Source of the DNA: Hydrocarboniphaga effusa AP103
Lineage (GTDB): Bacteria > Pseudomonadota > Gammaproteobacteria > Nevskiales > Nevskiaceae
Assembly: GCF_000271305.1 (NCBI RefSeq)
Contig: NZ_AKGD01000001.1
Coordinates: forward strand, 2,114,882-2,155,000
Direction: 5' to 3'
DNA length: 40,119 nucleotides
Position 1 is the stretch's first letter. Every line of letters begins with the position of its first letter. Positions 7,048-15,576 of the stretch are shown here, piece after piece. The position numbers were made by a program, and so were the translations under genes. The notes below the pieces were generated by a model. It did not search any database. It was not told where the DNA came from and saw nothing but the letters and a program-made list of their open reading frames with translations.

Positions 7048-10000
7048 CTAGACCGCTTGCAGCTTGGCCAGGCCGAGCACGAGCCGCTTCACGCCCGAAT
7101 GGCGGAAGCGGATTTCGACCTGCGCCTTTTCGCCTTCGCCTTCGAACGACAGGATCGTGCCTTCGCCGAACTTGTCGTGCATGACGCGCTGGCCGAGCTT
7201 GAAGCCGCCGTAGTTCGGCGTGCCGATCGGCGTGCTGCGACGTATCGGCGTGGAATAGCCGCCGCCCGATCCGCCGTAGGAACTGCCGCCGCCATAACCG
7301 CCGCCGCCGTAGCGCGAAGACTCGCGACCGGAACCGAAGCTCGGTGGCCGCAGCACGCCCGCGCGCGGGCGCGTTTCCATCACGCATTCGGGCGGAATTT
7401 CCTTCAGGAACTGCGACGGCATGGCCACTTGTTCGACGCCGTGCAGGCGACGGATTTCGGCATAGCTCAGATACAGCTGCTGGCGTGCGCGCGTGATGCC
7501 GACATAGCAAAGCCGGCGCTCTTCCTCGAGATTGCCTTCCTCGACCGCGCGCATCGACGGGAACAGCCCGTTCTCCATGCCGACCATGAACACGATCGGG
7601 AATTCGAGGCCCTTGGCCGCGTGCAGGGTCATCAGCTGCACCGAATCTTCGCCGGCCGCGGCCTGGCCTTCGCCGGCTTCGAGCGCCGCATGCGCGAGGA
7701 AGGCCGACAGCGGATCGATGCCTTCCTCCTCCTGCTCCGGTGTCGGCTTTTCGAAGCTGCGCGCCGCGCTGACGATTTCGTCGAGGTTCTCGAGACGGCC
7801 TTCGGCCTGCTCGCCTTTCTCCTTCTGGTAGTGCTCGCGCAGCCCGCTGTTGGCGACGACCACGTCGATGAGCTTGCCGAGCGCTATGTCGGCGGTTTGC
7901 GTGGCGATGGACTCGACCTTGTTGAGGAACCTGGCGAGCGCGCCGGCCGAGCGGCCGACCAGCGCCGGTTCGCGCATCGCCGTCGCCCACAGCGAGCTGC
8001 CGGCCTCGCGCGAAGCGGCGCGCAGCTTTTCGACGCTGGTCGCACCGACGCCGTGCGAAGGCGTGGCGAGCGCGCGTTCGAAGCTGATGTCGTCGTCGCG
8101 ATTGCGCATGAGCCGCAGCCAGGCCAGCGCGTCCTTCACTTCCATGCGTTCGAAGAAGCGCAGGCCGCCGTAGATGCGATACGGCAGGCGTGCGCGGATC
8201 AGCATTTCTTCGAGCACGCGCGACTGCGCGTTGGAGCGATACAGGATCGCGAGATCAGAGTAGCGATGCGGGCCGTTGATGTAGTCCTTGATGCGGTTGA
8301 CGACGAATTCGGCCTCGTCGTACTCGTTGAACGCAGCGTAGAGCGAGATTGGCGCACCGTCGGAACCCTCGGTCCAGAGGTTCTTGCCGAGGCGCCCGTT
8401 GTTGCGCTCGATGAGTCCGTTCGCGGCCTTGAGGATGGTGCCGGTCGAGCGATAGTTCTGCTCGAGCCGCACGATCTCGCAGCCGCGCAGGTCGCGCTCG
8501 AGCCGCAGCATGTTCTCGATCTTGGCGCCGCGCCAGCCGTAGACCGAGTTGTGGGTGACTAGGCCCCCGGCGACGAAGTTGTGCACGTCGGCGATATTGA
8601 GATCGTAGACTTCGGTGGGCTCAGTGATCGGCCGCGAACTTTCGACGATGTCGAAGCCGCCGTTCTCGTCGAGCATGACCATGCCCTTGCGCACGGCGGA
8701 GGCGTGAATGAACGGCAGCGAGCGGCGTCCGATGCGTGCGTTGAGCTGCAAGTCGCCGTCCAGCGTCTTGCGGGCGCGCTCGGCGATCTGCAGCAGCTCG
8801 CCGAAATGCGCGCGAGCGGCTTCGAAGCGCCAGCTCGACGAGCCCGCCTTGGCTGCGCGCACCGAAAATCCGGCCAGTTCCAGCGCCTGCCGACCGAAGA
8901 CATCGTTACCGACGATGCCGATGCGGTGCATCGGACGGGCCCCGCGCCGATCACCGCAAAGCGTGATCACCACGTTGCGCCGGTTCGCGTTGCGCGAACG
9001 CGGCCGATGATGCGGCTGATCGGCCCGCAAACCGTAGGCCGAGAGCAGGCGCTTGGCGGCGGATTCGGTGTCGAGCGATTCGAACACCTCGGCGATCCAG
9101 GCCGGATCGTGGACGAGTCCGTTTTGCGATCCACCCTTGCGCGCGACGAAGGGCAGCGTCGGCAAGCCGTAGCGCAGGGACAGCAGGATTTCGTCGCGGC
9201 GTGCCGCATTGGCGCTGTCGTGCGTGGTAACCACCCAGGCCGCGTCGGCGTGCTCGTGCAGGCAGCGCTGCTCGAAGCCTACGAGCGGCTTCACCTGGCC
9301 GTTCGTGTAGACCTGCGATACGCCCAGCCGGTAGCCGACGCCGCGTTTGTGCATCAGGTAGGTGAAGAAGGTCTGCGGCGTTTCGCCGAGCAGATAGCCT
9401 GCGAAATGGGTGTGCTCGGGCGTGCTCACGAGCCTGCGTCCCGAGCGCGTCACGATCTCGAAGAGATCGCGGCGACTGCCGATGTGCACGCGCTCGGTTA
9501 CCGTGGCGCTGTGGAAGCGCCCGCTGCCGAAGGCGGCGCGCACGCTGTCGCCCGCATTCACCTGCTCGATCGGCTTGTGGCTGCCGTCGGCGAGCGTGAC
9601 CGCCGTTCCCGCCGCCAGACACTGATCGTCGTCGCCGACCGCGAACAGCACGCCGTGATCGCCGACGAGCAGCTTGAGCCAGAGGTACTGCAGCGTGTTG
9701 GTGTCCTGGAATTCGTCGACCAGCACGTGGCGGAACTTGCGCCGGTAGTGCGCGAGAATGTCGGCGTTGTCGCGGCACAGTTCGTACGCGCGCAGCAGCA
9801 GCTCGGCGAAATCGACCACGCCCTGGGCTTCGCATTGCTGCTGATACGTGGTGTAGACGCGCACCAGCGCGCGCTGCGTGAAATCGCCCAGGTCGTCGAA
9901 GTGATGCGGCCGGCGGCCTTCTTCCTTCTGCGAATTGATCCAGTGCGTGACCATCTTGTGCGGCCACTGATCGTCCGGCAGGTCGAGCTGCTTGATCAGA

Positions 10001-10386
10001 CGCTTGACCATGCGCTGCTGATCGTCCGCATCGAGGATCTGGAAATCCTGCCGCAGCTTCGCCTCCTTCCAGTGCAGGCGCAGCATGCGATGCGCGATGC
10101 CGTGGAAGGTGCCGACCCAGAGCTGGCGCACCGGCGTGGTCAGCAGCTGTTCGATGCGGCCGCGCATTTCGTTCGCGGCCTTGTTGGTGAACGTGACCGC
10201 GAGGATCGACAGCGGTGAGACGTCTTCGACCGCGATGAGCCAGGCGATGCGGTGCACGAGCACGCGCGTCTTGCCCGAGCCGGCGCCCGCGAGCACCAGG
10301 CGGTGCTCGGGCGGAGCGGTCACGGCCTGTTTCTGCGCATCGTTGAGTGAATCGACCAGATGCGCGACAGCGGAGAAATCGTTCAT
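7048..10386 (-). CDS. uvrD: DNA helicase II UvrD, interrupted by an intein
   Basis: ATP-dependent 3'-5' superfamily-1 helicase of nucleotide-excision and mismatch repair. The open frame encodes 1112 residues, but residues 256-613 form an intein (separate entry); the joined exteins give 754 residues, normal for UvrD. Visible elements are the Q-motif region, Walker A AGAGSGKT (33-40), motif Ia AVTFTNKAANEM, Walker B VDEFQDTN, motif III GDDDQ/SVYGWRGA split by the intein, motif IV LEQNYRST, motif V LMTLHAAKGLEF and motif VI ITRARQQLYL. A glycine/serine/tyrosine-rich linker and the C-terminal Tudor-like segment (GTILSFEGEGEKAQVEIRF) follow. Activity should require protein splicing because the insertion lies inside motif III. 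No strong ribosome-binding site is seen. Confidence 0.97.
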   Translation of the reverse strand: MNDFSAVAHLVDSLNDAQKQAVTAPPEHRLVLAGAGSGKTRVLVHRIAWLIAVEDVSPLSILAVTFTNKAANEMRGRIEQLLTTPVRQLWVGTFHGIAHRMLRLHWKEAKLRQDFQILDADDQQRMVKRLIKQLDLPDDQWPHKMVTHWINSQKEEGRRPHHFDDLGDFTQRALVRVYTTYQQQCEAQGVVDFAELLLRAYELCRDNADILAHYRRKFRHVLVDEFQDTNTLQYLWLKLLVGDHGVLFAVGDDDQCLAAGTAVTLADGSHKPIEQVNAGDSVRAAFGSGRFHSATVTERVHIGSRRDLFEIVTRSGRRLVSTPEHTHFAGYLLGETPQTFFTYLMHKRGVGYRLGVSQVYTNGQVKPLVGFEQRCLHEHADAAWVVTTHDSANAARRDEILLSLRYGLPTLPFVARKGGSQNGLVHDPAWIAEVFESLDTESAAKRLLSAYGLRADQPHHRPRSRNANRRNVVITLCGDRRGARPMHRIGIVGNDVFGRQALELAGFSVRAAKAGSSSWRFEAARAHFGELLQIAERARKTLDGDLQLNARIGRRSLPFIHASAVRKGMVMLDENGGFDIVESSRPITEPTEVYDLNIADVHNFVAGGLVTHNSVYGWRGAKIENMLRLERDLRGCEIVRLEQNYRSTGTILKAANGLIERNNGRLGKNLWTEGSDGAPISLYAAFNEYDEAEFVVNRIKDYINGPHRYSDLAILYRSNAQSRVLEEMLIRARLPYRIYGGLRFFERMEVKDALAWLRLMRNRDDDISFERALATPSHGVGATSVEKLRAASREAGSSLWATAMREPALVGRSAGALARFLNKVESIATQTADIALGKLIDVVVANSGLREHYQKEKGEQAEGRLENLDEIVSAARSFEKPTPEQEEEGIDPLSAFLAHAALEAGEGQAAAGEDSVQLMTLHAAKGLEFPIVFMVGMENGLFPSMRAVEEGNLEEERRLCYVGITRARQQLYLSYAEIRRLHGVEQVAMPSQFLKEIPPECVMETRPRAGVLRPPSFGSGRESSRYGGGGYGGGSSYGGSGGGYSTPIRRSTPIGTPNYGGFKLGQRVMHDKFGEGTILSFEGEGEKAQVEIRFRHSGVKRLVLGLAKLQAV
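8548..9621 (-). other. Intein inserted in UvrD motif III
   Basis: In-frame 358-residue intein inserted between Gln and Ser of the helicase motif GDDDQ/SVYGWRGA. It starts with Cys1 (block A CLAAGTAVTLADG). Block B is GRRLVSTPEHTHF (residues 61-73) with the TxxH motif, block F is VYDLNIADVHNFVAGG (338-353), and block G ends in penultimate His and terminal Asn (THN). The +1 extein residue is Ser. These are the residues needed for standard class 1 splicing. Between the splicing blocks lie about 260 residues with no LAGLIDADG motif; residues 87-155 show a GIY-YIG-like arrangement. Inteins in UvrD/Rep-type helicases are known as a class; I cannot say from memory whether this exact site or domain type is recorded. 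Confidence 0.93.
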
Positions 10387-10472
10387 CGGAGAAGTTTACC
10401 GGCCATGGTTCAGGCGTGCGTCACAGCGCTTGTCTTAACTGACGCTCGCCGAACATCGACCCAGGAGTCGCC

Positions 10473-11057
10473 ATGAAGATCGTCCACCGCTTGAGCCTGC
10501 TGCCGTTTGCCGCCGCCATCGCGCTGTCGGCCTGCAAGCAGGAAACGCCGCCCGTGACCTCCGCCTCCCCGGCGGCCGGCATGTCGACCGATGCGCCGAC
10601 CAGCGCCTCGTCGGCCACCGCCACGCTGTCCCCGACCGAGGGCAAGACGGCGCAGGGCACGCTCAAGTTCGAGGCCGGCGATGGTGGCGTGAAAGTCAGC
10701 GGCTCGCTGTCGGGCCTCAAGCCGGGCGCCGAGCATGGCTTCCACGTGCACGAGAAAGGCGATTGCAGTGCGCCGGACGCAAGCAGCGCGGGCGGTCACC
10801 TGAACCCGGATCAGCAGCCCCACGGCAACGTCGCCCAGGGCCCGCACCACGCCGGCGATGCGCCGAACGTGAAGGCCGACGACAGCGGCAACGCCGACGT
10901 CAGCGTGACGCTTCCGGGCCTCGAGATCGGCACCGGCGGCGCGAAGGACGTGATCGGCAAGGCCGTGGTCGTGCACGAAGGGCCGGATGACTACCAGAGC
11001 CAGCCGGCTGGCAACTCGGGTGGGCGGATCGCCTGCGGCGTCATCAACGGCGGCTGA
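10473..11057 (+). CDS. sodC: Cu/Zn superoxide dismutase, predicted lipoprotein
   Basis: Converts superoxide to hydrogen peroxide and oxygen in the periplasm. The 194-residue precursor has a lipoprotein signal ending in the lipobox LSAC (Cys21), then an Ala/Ser/Thr/Pro-rich tether, then the SOD domain. Key motifs are GFHVHEKGDC with two copper-ligand histidines, GGHLNPDQQPHG and HHAGDAPN in the metal loop, VVVHEGPDD, and the signature GNSGGRIACGVI with the second disulfide cysteine. AGGAG precedes the ATG. It is divergent from uvrD. A hairpin at 11069-11094 just after the stop may end the transcript. Confidence 0.95.
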   Translation: MKIVHRLSLLPFAAAIALSACKQETPPVTSASPAAGMSTDAPTSASSATATLSPTEGKTAQGTLKFEAGDGGVKVSGSLSGLKPGAEHGFHVHEKGDCSAPDASSAGGHLNPDQQPHGNVAQGPHHAGDAPNVKADDSGNADVSVTLPGLEIGTGGAKDVIGKAVVVHEGPDDYQSQPAGNSGGRIACGVINGG

Positions 11058-11068
11058 TGCGTCGAAAC

Positions 11069-11094
11069 CTCATATCCGCTCTCGCGGGTATGAG
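11069..11094 (+). terminator. Possible sodC terminator-like hairpin
   Basis: CTCATATCCGC-TCTC-GCGGGTATGAG forms an 11-bp stem with one G-U pair, 11 bases after the sodC stop. No T-run follows, so intrinsic termination is uncertain; it may only protect the 3' end. Confidence 0.4.
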
Positions 11095-11174
11095 AGGGCT
11101 GCTGCGCTCCGTAGCTCGAACGAGGCGGTGCTCGAAACCCTCACGTGCCGTATGCACGCTCCGTCGCCGGCTTA

Positions 11175-11203
11175 CCGCTGAGTGACATTTAGTCACTCAG
11201 CGG
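11175..11203. repeat. Perfect 12-bp palindrome between sodC and apaG
   Basis: CCGCTGAGTGAC-attta-GTCACTCAGCGG is a perfect inverted repeat in the gap between convergent sodC and apaG. Neither side has a T-run. It could be a factor-independent end structure acting on both strands or a protein-binding site with TGAGTGAC half-sites. Confidence 0.7.
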
Positions 11204-11292
11204 CCGGGGGCCACCGACCTGCGCTCCGTCCTCGTCCGATCCACCGTCGCTCACAACGCTGATTCGCGTTCAGCCGAGCCGAGCGGCCGCCC

Positions 11293-11676
11293 TCAGTTGA
11301 GTATGCGCGGCACCGCGAGCCGGAACGGGGAAATCAGCGCCTCGAACGGCTCGCCGTCCTCGGGAACCATGTGGAAGCTGCCGTGCATGGTGCCGACGGG
11401 TGTCGTCAGCGGGCAGGCGCTGGTGTACTGGAACTGCTCGCCCGGTGCGAGCCTGGGCTGCTGGCCGACCACGCCGGGGCCGCGCACTTCCTCGCTGCGG
11501 CCCTCGCCGTCGGTGATGATCCAGTGTCGCGATTGCAGCTGGGCGGTGACACTGCCCTCGTTGCGGATGGTGATGTGATACGCGAAGAAGAAATGCGCGC
11601 GCTCGGGCTGCGATTGCTCCGGTACGTACTGCGGTCTGACCACGATGCGTATGCCCTGCGTGACGGTATCGGACAT
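11293..11676 (-). CDS. apaG: ApaG family protein
   Basis: A 127-residue single-domain protein of the ApaG/DUF525 family with a fibronectin-III-like beta fold. Recognisable segments are the N-terminal VRPQYVPEQSQPERAHFFFA, YHITIRNEGSVTAQLQSRHW, ITDGEGRSEEVRGPGVVG and the PVGTMHGSFHMV loop, and the length is standard. The E. coli protein was linked to Co2+/Mg2+ phenotypes; its molecular role is not settled. A GGGAGAG ribosome-binding site precedes the ATG. It is 45 bases downstream of sufT on the same strand. Its frequent partners apaH and ksgA are not in the window. Confidence 0.95.
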   Translation of the reverse strand: MSDTVTQGIRIVVRPQYVPEQSQPERAHFFFAYHITIRNEGSVTAQLQSRHWIITDGEGRSEEVRGPGVVGQQPRLAPGEQFQYTSACPLTTPVGTMHGSFHMVPEDGEPFEALISPFRLAVPRILN

Positions 11677-11721
11677 CGTGGCTCTCTCCCGTGAGCGCGG
11701 CGTTGAAGAAGGTGGAAGCTC

Positions 11722-12270
11722 TCAGTACATCCCGGTCAGCAGCTGGGCCGATTCCGACATCATGTCGCGACTCCATGGCGGGTCGAAAGTCAGCTCGACG
11801 TCGGCCTCGGTCACCCGGGGCACTTCGAGCGTCTTGGTCTTGACGTCGTTGACGAGAATTTCGCCCATGCCGCAACCCGGGGCGGTCAGGGTCATGCGGA
11901 TGAAGGCCTTGCGGTTGCTGGCGTCGAGCGGCTCGAGCCGGCATTCGTAGACCAGGCCGAGCTCGACGATGTTGATCGGAATCTCGGGGTCGTAGCAGGT
12001 TTTGAGCTGCGCCCAGACCGCTTTTTCGAGTTCGGCGTCGTCGGCGTCGTCGGCCACTTCGGGGCCGCGCAGCACTTCCTTGCCGAGTGCGTCCGCGTCC
12101 GCACCGTTGATGCGGAACAAATGGCCCTGAACCTGGATCGTGAAGCTGCCGCCGAGCGCCTGGGTGATTTCGGCGCTGGCGCCTTCGGGCAGCTCGACCT
12201 TGGTTCCGGCGGGAATCAGGATGGCGACCACGTCGCGGGTGAGGGCGACGGTTTCGTTGGAATCGGACAT
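11722..12270 (-). CDS. sufT: Putative iron-sulfur cluster assembly protein SufT (DUF59)
   Basis: A 182-residue protein with an N-terminal domain of about 80 residues (TRDVVAILIPAGTKVELPEG) and a C-terminal DUF59/MIP18-like domain. The latter has the signature CYDPEIPINIVELGLVY and the TAPGCGMGEILVNDV segment with its conserved Cys. This two-part layout is that of SufT, an accessory factor in Fe-S cluster maturation. No sufBCDSU genes are in the window, so it is separated from the main operon. The start at 12270 (MSDSNETVALTRD) is chosen because AGGTT lies upstream and the domain begins there; the longer frame to 12324 adds only low-complexity residues. Confidence 0.9.
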   Translation of the reverse strand: MSDSNETVALTRDVVAILIPAGTKVELPEGASAEITQALGGSFTIQVQGHLFRINGADADALGKEVLRGPEVADDADDAELEKAVWAQLKTCYDPEIPINIVELGLVYECRLEPLDASNRKAFIRMTLTAPGCGMGEILVNDVKTKTLEVPRVTEADVELTFDPPWSRDMMSESAQLLTGMY

Positions 12271-12424
12271 GGAACCTGCTGCTTTGGCGATCGAATCGCC
12301 GGCACCCGCTGGCGCCGGCTGCACCGGGAAGATGGTGCCAGGGGACCGAGTTTAAACCCCTGGGGTCCGTGTCGCATCCAAGCCGCAGCTTGCAGACCGC
12401 AGCAGGGGCGGACGAGGGGAGACC

Positions 12425-15400
12425 ATGAAAACAACACGATTCTCGGCCAGCAACCCGGCCGCGATCGCGGCCGCGGCGCTGATCGTCCTGCTGTTCGGCC
12501 TGCTGTCGCTGGCGCGCCTGCCCGTGCAGCTGCTGCCCGACACCAAGAACCCGCAGATCTGGATCAGCGTGAACTGGCGAGAGGCCGCGCCTAGCGAGGT
12601 CGAGGAAGCCCTCGTCGAGCCGATCGAAGAGGCGATGCGCGGGCTGTCGGGCATGACCGAGATGCGCTCGCAGATCAATCGCGGCGGCGGCGGCGTTTCG
12701 CTGAGCTTCGAGATCGGCACCGACATGACGCGCGTGATGCTCGACGTGGTTTCGCGCATCAACACCCTGCCGCCGCTGCCGCCCGACGCCGACGAACCGC
12801 AGGTCTTCGACGGCGCGCCGTGGAACCGCGAGAACGCCGCGTCGATCCTGGTGCGCCCGCTGCCCGGCAACGACACCGCCGACATGGCCGCCGCGTACCA
12901 GAAGCTCATGGAAGAAGTGGTCGAGCCGCGGCTGTCGCGCGTCGAGGGCGTGAGCCAAGTCAATCTCGAGGGCGGACGGCCGAGCGAGGTGCAGATCCGC
13001 TTCGACGCGCACCGGCTCGCGGCGCTCGGCATCACCCCGCAGCAGCTCGCGAGCACGGTGATCGCGGCGCGCGATACCTCGGCCGGCTTCGTCAACATGG
13101 GGCGTCGCCAGTTCACCGTACGCGTGACCGGGCGCGAGCCGATCGCCGATCTCGGCAATCTGATCGTCAGCTGGAACGGCGAGCGCCCCCTGTACCTGCG
13201 CGACCTCGCCGAGGTCGGCGTGGGCCTGCAGGATCAGCAGGCCTTCTCGTTCCGCAACGGCGTGCCGGGCTATTACCTGACGATCCAGCGCAACTCGACC
13301 GCGAACATTGTCGCCGTGCTCGACGGCGTCAAGGAGGCGCTGGCCGAGCTCAACGCCGGCCCGCTCGCGCGCGAAATGCTCATCGCCGACCTGTCCTGGG
13401 ACGCGAGCGTCTACGTGCACCGGGCGATCGGCTTCGTGCAAGAGTCGCTGGTGGTCGGCATCCTGCTCGCGGTCGGCGGGCTCTGGTACTTCCTGCGCGG
13501 GCCGCGCGCGCTGCTGGTGATCGGGGCGACGATCCCGCTGTCGCTGGGCTTCGCGGTGGTCACCCTGCATCTGCTCGGGCGCAGCCTCAACGTCATTTCG
13601 CTGGCCGGCCTGGCGTTCTCCACCGGCATCGTCACCGACGCCGCGCTGATCGTGCAGGGCAACATCATCCGCTTCCTGCAGCAGGGCAGGAGCGCCCGGG
13701 ACGCGACCATCGAGGGCACCCAGGAAGTCATTCCGGCGCTGTTCGCCTCCATGCTCACGAGCGTGGCGATCTTCCTGCCGGTGCTGTTCATGCAGGGGCT
13801 CGAAGGCCAGCTGTTCAAGGATCTGGCGATCACCATGAGCGTGAGCCACGCGGCCTCGCTGCTGGTGGCGATGACGGTGATTCCGGCCGCCAACCGCTGG
13901 GCGCTCGCGCGCCGCATTCCGGCCGACCAGCACGAGCACTGGTGGAAGGCGATGGCACGCAGCGCGATGCGCGCGACCGGCTCGTCGGCCCTGCGGCTGG
14001 CCTGGATCGGCGTGCTGGTGCCGGGCTGCCTGCTGTTCTGCTGGTTCGCCGCGCCCAAGCCGGATTACCTGCCGGTGGCGCAGACCGACAACGTATGGGG
14101 CAATTTCCGCACGCCGCCGGGCGGCAACATCGAAACCGTGCGCCACGAGATCGCGCCCAAGGTCATCGAGCGCCTGCGTCCGCACCTGGAAGGCAAGGCC
14201 GAGCCGGGCATCAAGTACTACAACTTCTCGGCCTGGGGGAACGGTGGCGGTGGCCTGGTCGTCGCCTACGCGGCCGATCCGCGCCAGACCAAAGACGTGG
14301 TCGAGCTGCTGCGCAGCAAGATCCTGGTCGACCTGCCCGACGTGCGCGTGTTCGCGAGCCAGGGCTCGCTGCTCAATCTCGACGGCAGCAACGCGCGCAA
14401 CATCGAGCTGTTCCTGCAGGGCCCCGATCTGGATGCGCTCATGGAGGCCGCGCGCGTCGCCGAGCGGCTGATTCCGGAGGCGATTCCGGGCACGTTTCCG
14501 CAAAGCCTGCCGGCCCTGCAGCTCGATCAGCCGGAGTTGCAGATCAGGCCCAACGAGTGGCGCGTGTCGCGTGCCGGGCTCGATCGCAGCAGCGTGTCGA
14601 GCGCCCTGCGTGCATTCACGGGCGGGCTCTGGGCCGGCGAATATTTCGACGGCAACGAGCGGCTCGACATCATCGTGCGCAGCCAGGACTGGCACACGCC
14701 CGAGGAGCTCGCCGAGCTGCCGATCGCCACGCCGGGCGCGGGCATCCAGCTCGTCGGCGAACTCGCGCAGATCAGCCAGACGGTGGGCCCGGCGCAGCTC
14801 GCGCGCTTCAACGGCCGGCGCACGGTGTCGGTGAACTTCGAGCCGCCCGACACCATGACGCTCGACGAGGCGGTGGCGATCCTGCAGGCCAGGATCGAGC
14901 CGCAGCTGCGCGAGGTCATGAACCCGAATATCCAGCTCAGCTACGGCGGCAAGGCCAACGAGCTGCAGCTCGCGCTGGGCTCGATGGCAACCAACTTCGC
15001 GCTCGCCCTGCTGATGCTCTGCGCGCTGATGGGCGCGCTGTTCCGCAACCTCTGGGACGCGCTGCTCGTGATGCTGGTGATTCCGGTCTCGATCGCGGGC
15101 GGCGTCGCCTCGCTGCGGCTGATCGGGGTGTTCGATTTCCAGGCCATGGACCTGCTGACGATGATCGGCTTCATCATCCTGCTCGGCCTGGTGGTCAACG
15201 CGGCGATCCTGCTGGTCGACCAGACGCGAGCCCGCGAGCACGCCGGCATGGCGCGCATCGACGCGGTTCGCGAGGCGCTCGAAACGCGCGCCCGGCCCAT
15301 CGTGCTGTCGACGCTGACCGCCGTGCTCGGCATGGCCCCGCTGATCCTGATGCCGGGCCTGGGCTCGAAGATCTATCGCGGCCTGGCCGCGGTGGTCTCG

Positions 15401-15523
15401 GGCGGCATGATCGTCGGCACCGTGTTCACCTGGTACCTGATGCCGGCGCTGCTGCGCCTGGGCGAGGCGCGGCACCCGGCGCGCGAGCCGGTGGCCGCCG
15501 AGGCCGAGGTGCTCGGCGCATGA
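12425..15523 (+). CDS. RND efflux transporter permease subunit
   Basis: A 1032-residue inner-membrane RND permease. TM1 (AIAAAALIVLLFGLLSL) is followed by a periplasmic porter loop, TM2-TM6, a second porter loop from about residue 550 and TM7-TM12 at the C-terminus. Porter motifs include PVQLLPDTKNPQIWISVNW and FNGRRTVSVNFEPPDTMTLDEA. The TM4 site that is usually Asp-Asp reads Thr404-Asp405, and the TM10 Lys-Asn site reads Asn925-Ala926, so the canonical proton-relay set of AcrB is incomplete. GGGGAG precedes the ATG. The downstream gene is its fusion protein, with a 4-base ATGA overlap to a possible upstream start. No TolC-type gene is nearby. Substrate unknown. Confidence 0.93.
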   Translation: MKTTRFSASNPAAIAAAALIVLLFGLLSLARLPVQLLPDTKNPQIWISVNWREAAPSEVEEALVEPIEEAMRGLSGMTEMRSQINRGGGGVSLSFEIGTDMTRVMLDVVSRINTLPPLPPDADEPQVFDGAPWNRENAASILVRPLPGNDTADMAAAYQKLMEEVVEPRLSRVEGVSQVNLEGGRPSEVQIRFDAHRLAALGITPQQLASTVIAARDTSAGFVNMGRRQFTVRVTGREPIADLGNLIVSWNGERPLYLRDLAEVGVGLQDQQAFSFRNGVPGYYLTIQRNSTANIVAVLDGVKEALAELNAGPLAREMLIADLSWDASVYVHRAIGFVQESLVVGILLAVGGLWYFLRGPRALLVIGATIPLSLGFAVVTLHLLGRSLNVISLAGLAFSTGIVTDAALIVQGNIIRFLQQGRSARDATIEGTQEVIPALFASMLTSVAIFLPVLFMQGLEGQLFKDLAITMSVSHAASLLVAMTVIPAANRWALARRIPADQHEHWWKAMARSAMRATGSSALRLAWIGVLVPGCLLFCWFAAPKPDYLPVAQTDNVWGNFRTPPGGNIETVRHEIAPKVIERLRPHLEGKAEPGIKYYNFSAWGNGGGGLVVAYAADPRQTKDVVELLRSKILVDLPDVRVFASQGSLLNLDGSNARNIELFLQGPDLDALMEAARVAERLIPEAIPGTFPQSLPALQLDQPELQIRPNEWRVSRAGLDRSSVSSALRAFTGGLWAGEYFDGNERLDIIVRSQDWHTPEELAELPIATPGAGIQLVGELAQISQTVGPAQLARFNGRRTVSVNFEPPDTMTLDEAVAILQARIEPQLREVMNPNIQLSYGGKANELQLALGSMATNFALALLMLCALMGALFRNLWDALLVMLVIPVSIAGGVASLRLIGVFDFQAMDLLTMIGFIILLGLVVNAAILLVDQTRAREHAGMARIDAVREALETRARPIVLSTLTAVLGMAPLILMPGLGSKIYRGLAAVVSGGMIVGTVFTWYLMPALLRLGEARHPAREPVAAEAEVLGA

Positions 15524-15576
15524 ACGTCCCTTTCTCTTTCGTCGATCGGCCGCGCCCGGCCGCTGGAGTGCGCTGC

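Noticed and set aside
7034..7990. N-terminal extension of the MtfA-like frame through uvrD
   Set aside because: Overlaps the uvrD coding region in another frame; the MtfA domain and its membrane segment begin at 7033.
8951..9967. 338-codon minus-strand frame over the intein, considered as a free-standing endonuclease
   Set aside because: It is a different frame of the same strand with shadow composition; the intein is continuous in the uvrD frame.
12271..12424. Operator or regulator site in the sufT-RND divergent gap
   Set aside because: Only short, imperfect inverted repeats (GGACC/GGTCC, GGGG/CCCC) are present and no regulator gene is adjacent.
11270..15475. 1401-codon open frame on the minus strand
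   Set aside because: It runs antisense to the RND permease and through sufT and apaG in another frame. Its composition is dominated by Arg, Ala, Gln and His, a typical shadow in high-G+C sequence.
12820..15576. Long N-terminal extension of the adaptor frame
   Set aside because: The same frame is open through most of the permease gene, but that part is Arg/Ala/Gly-rich shadow. The real adaptor starts at the signal peptide at 15577.
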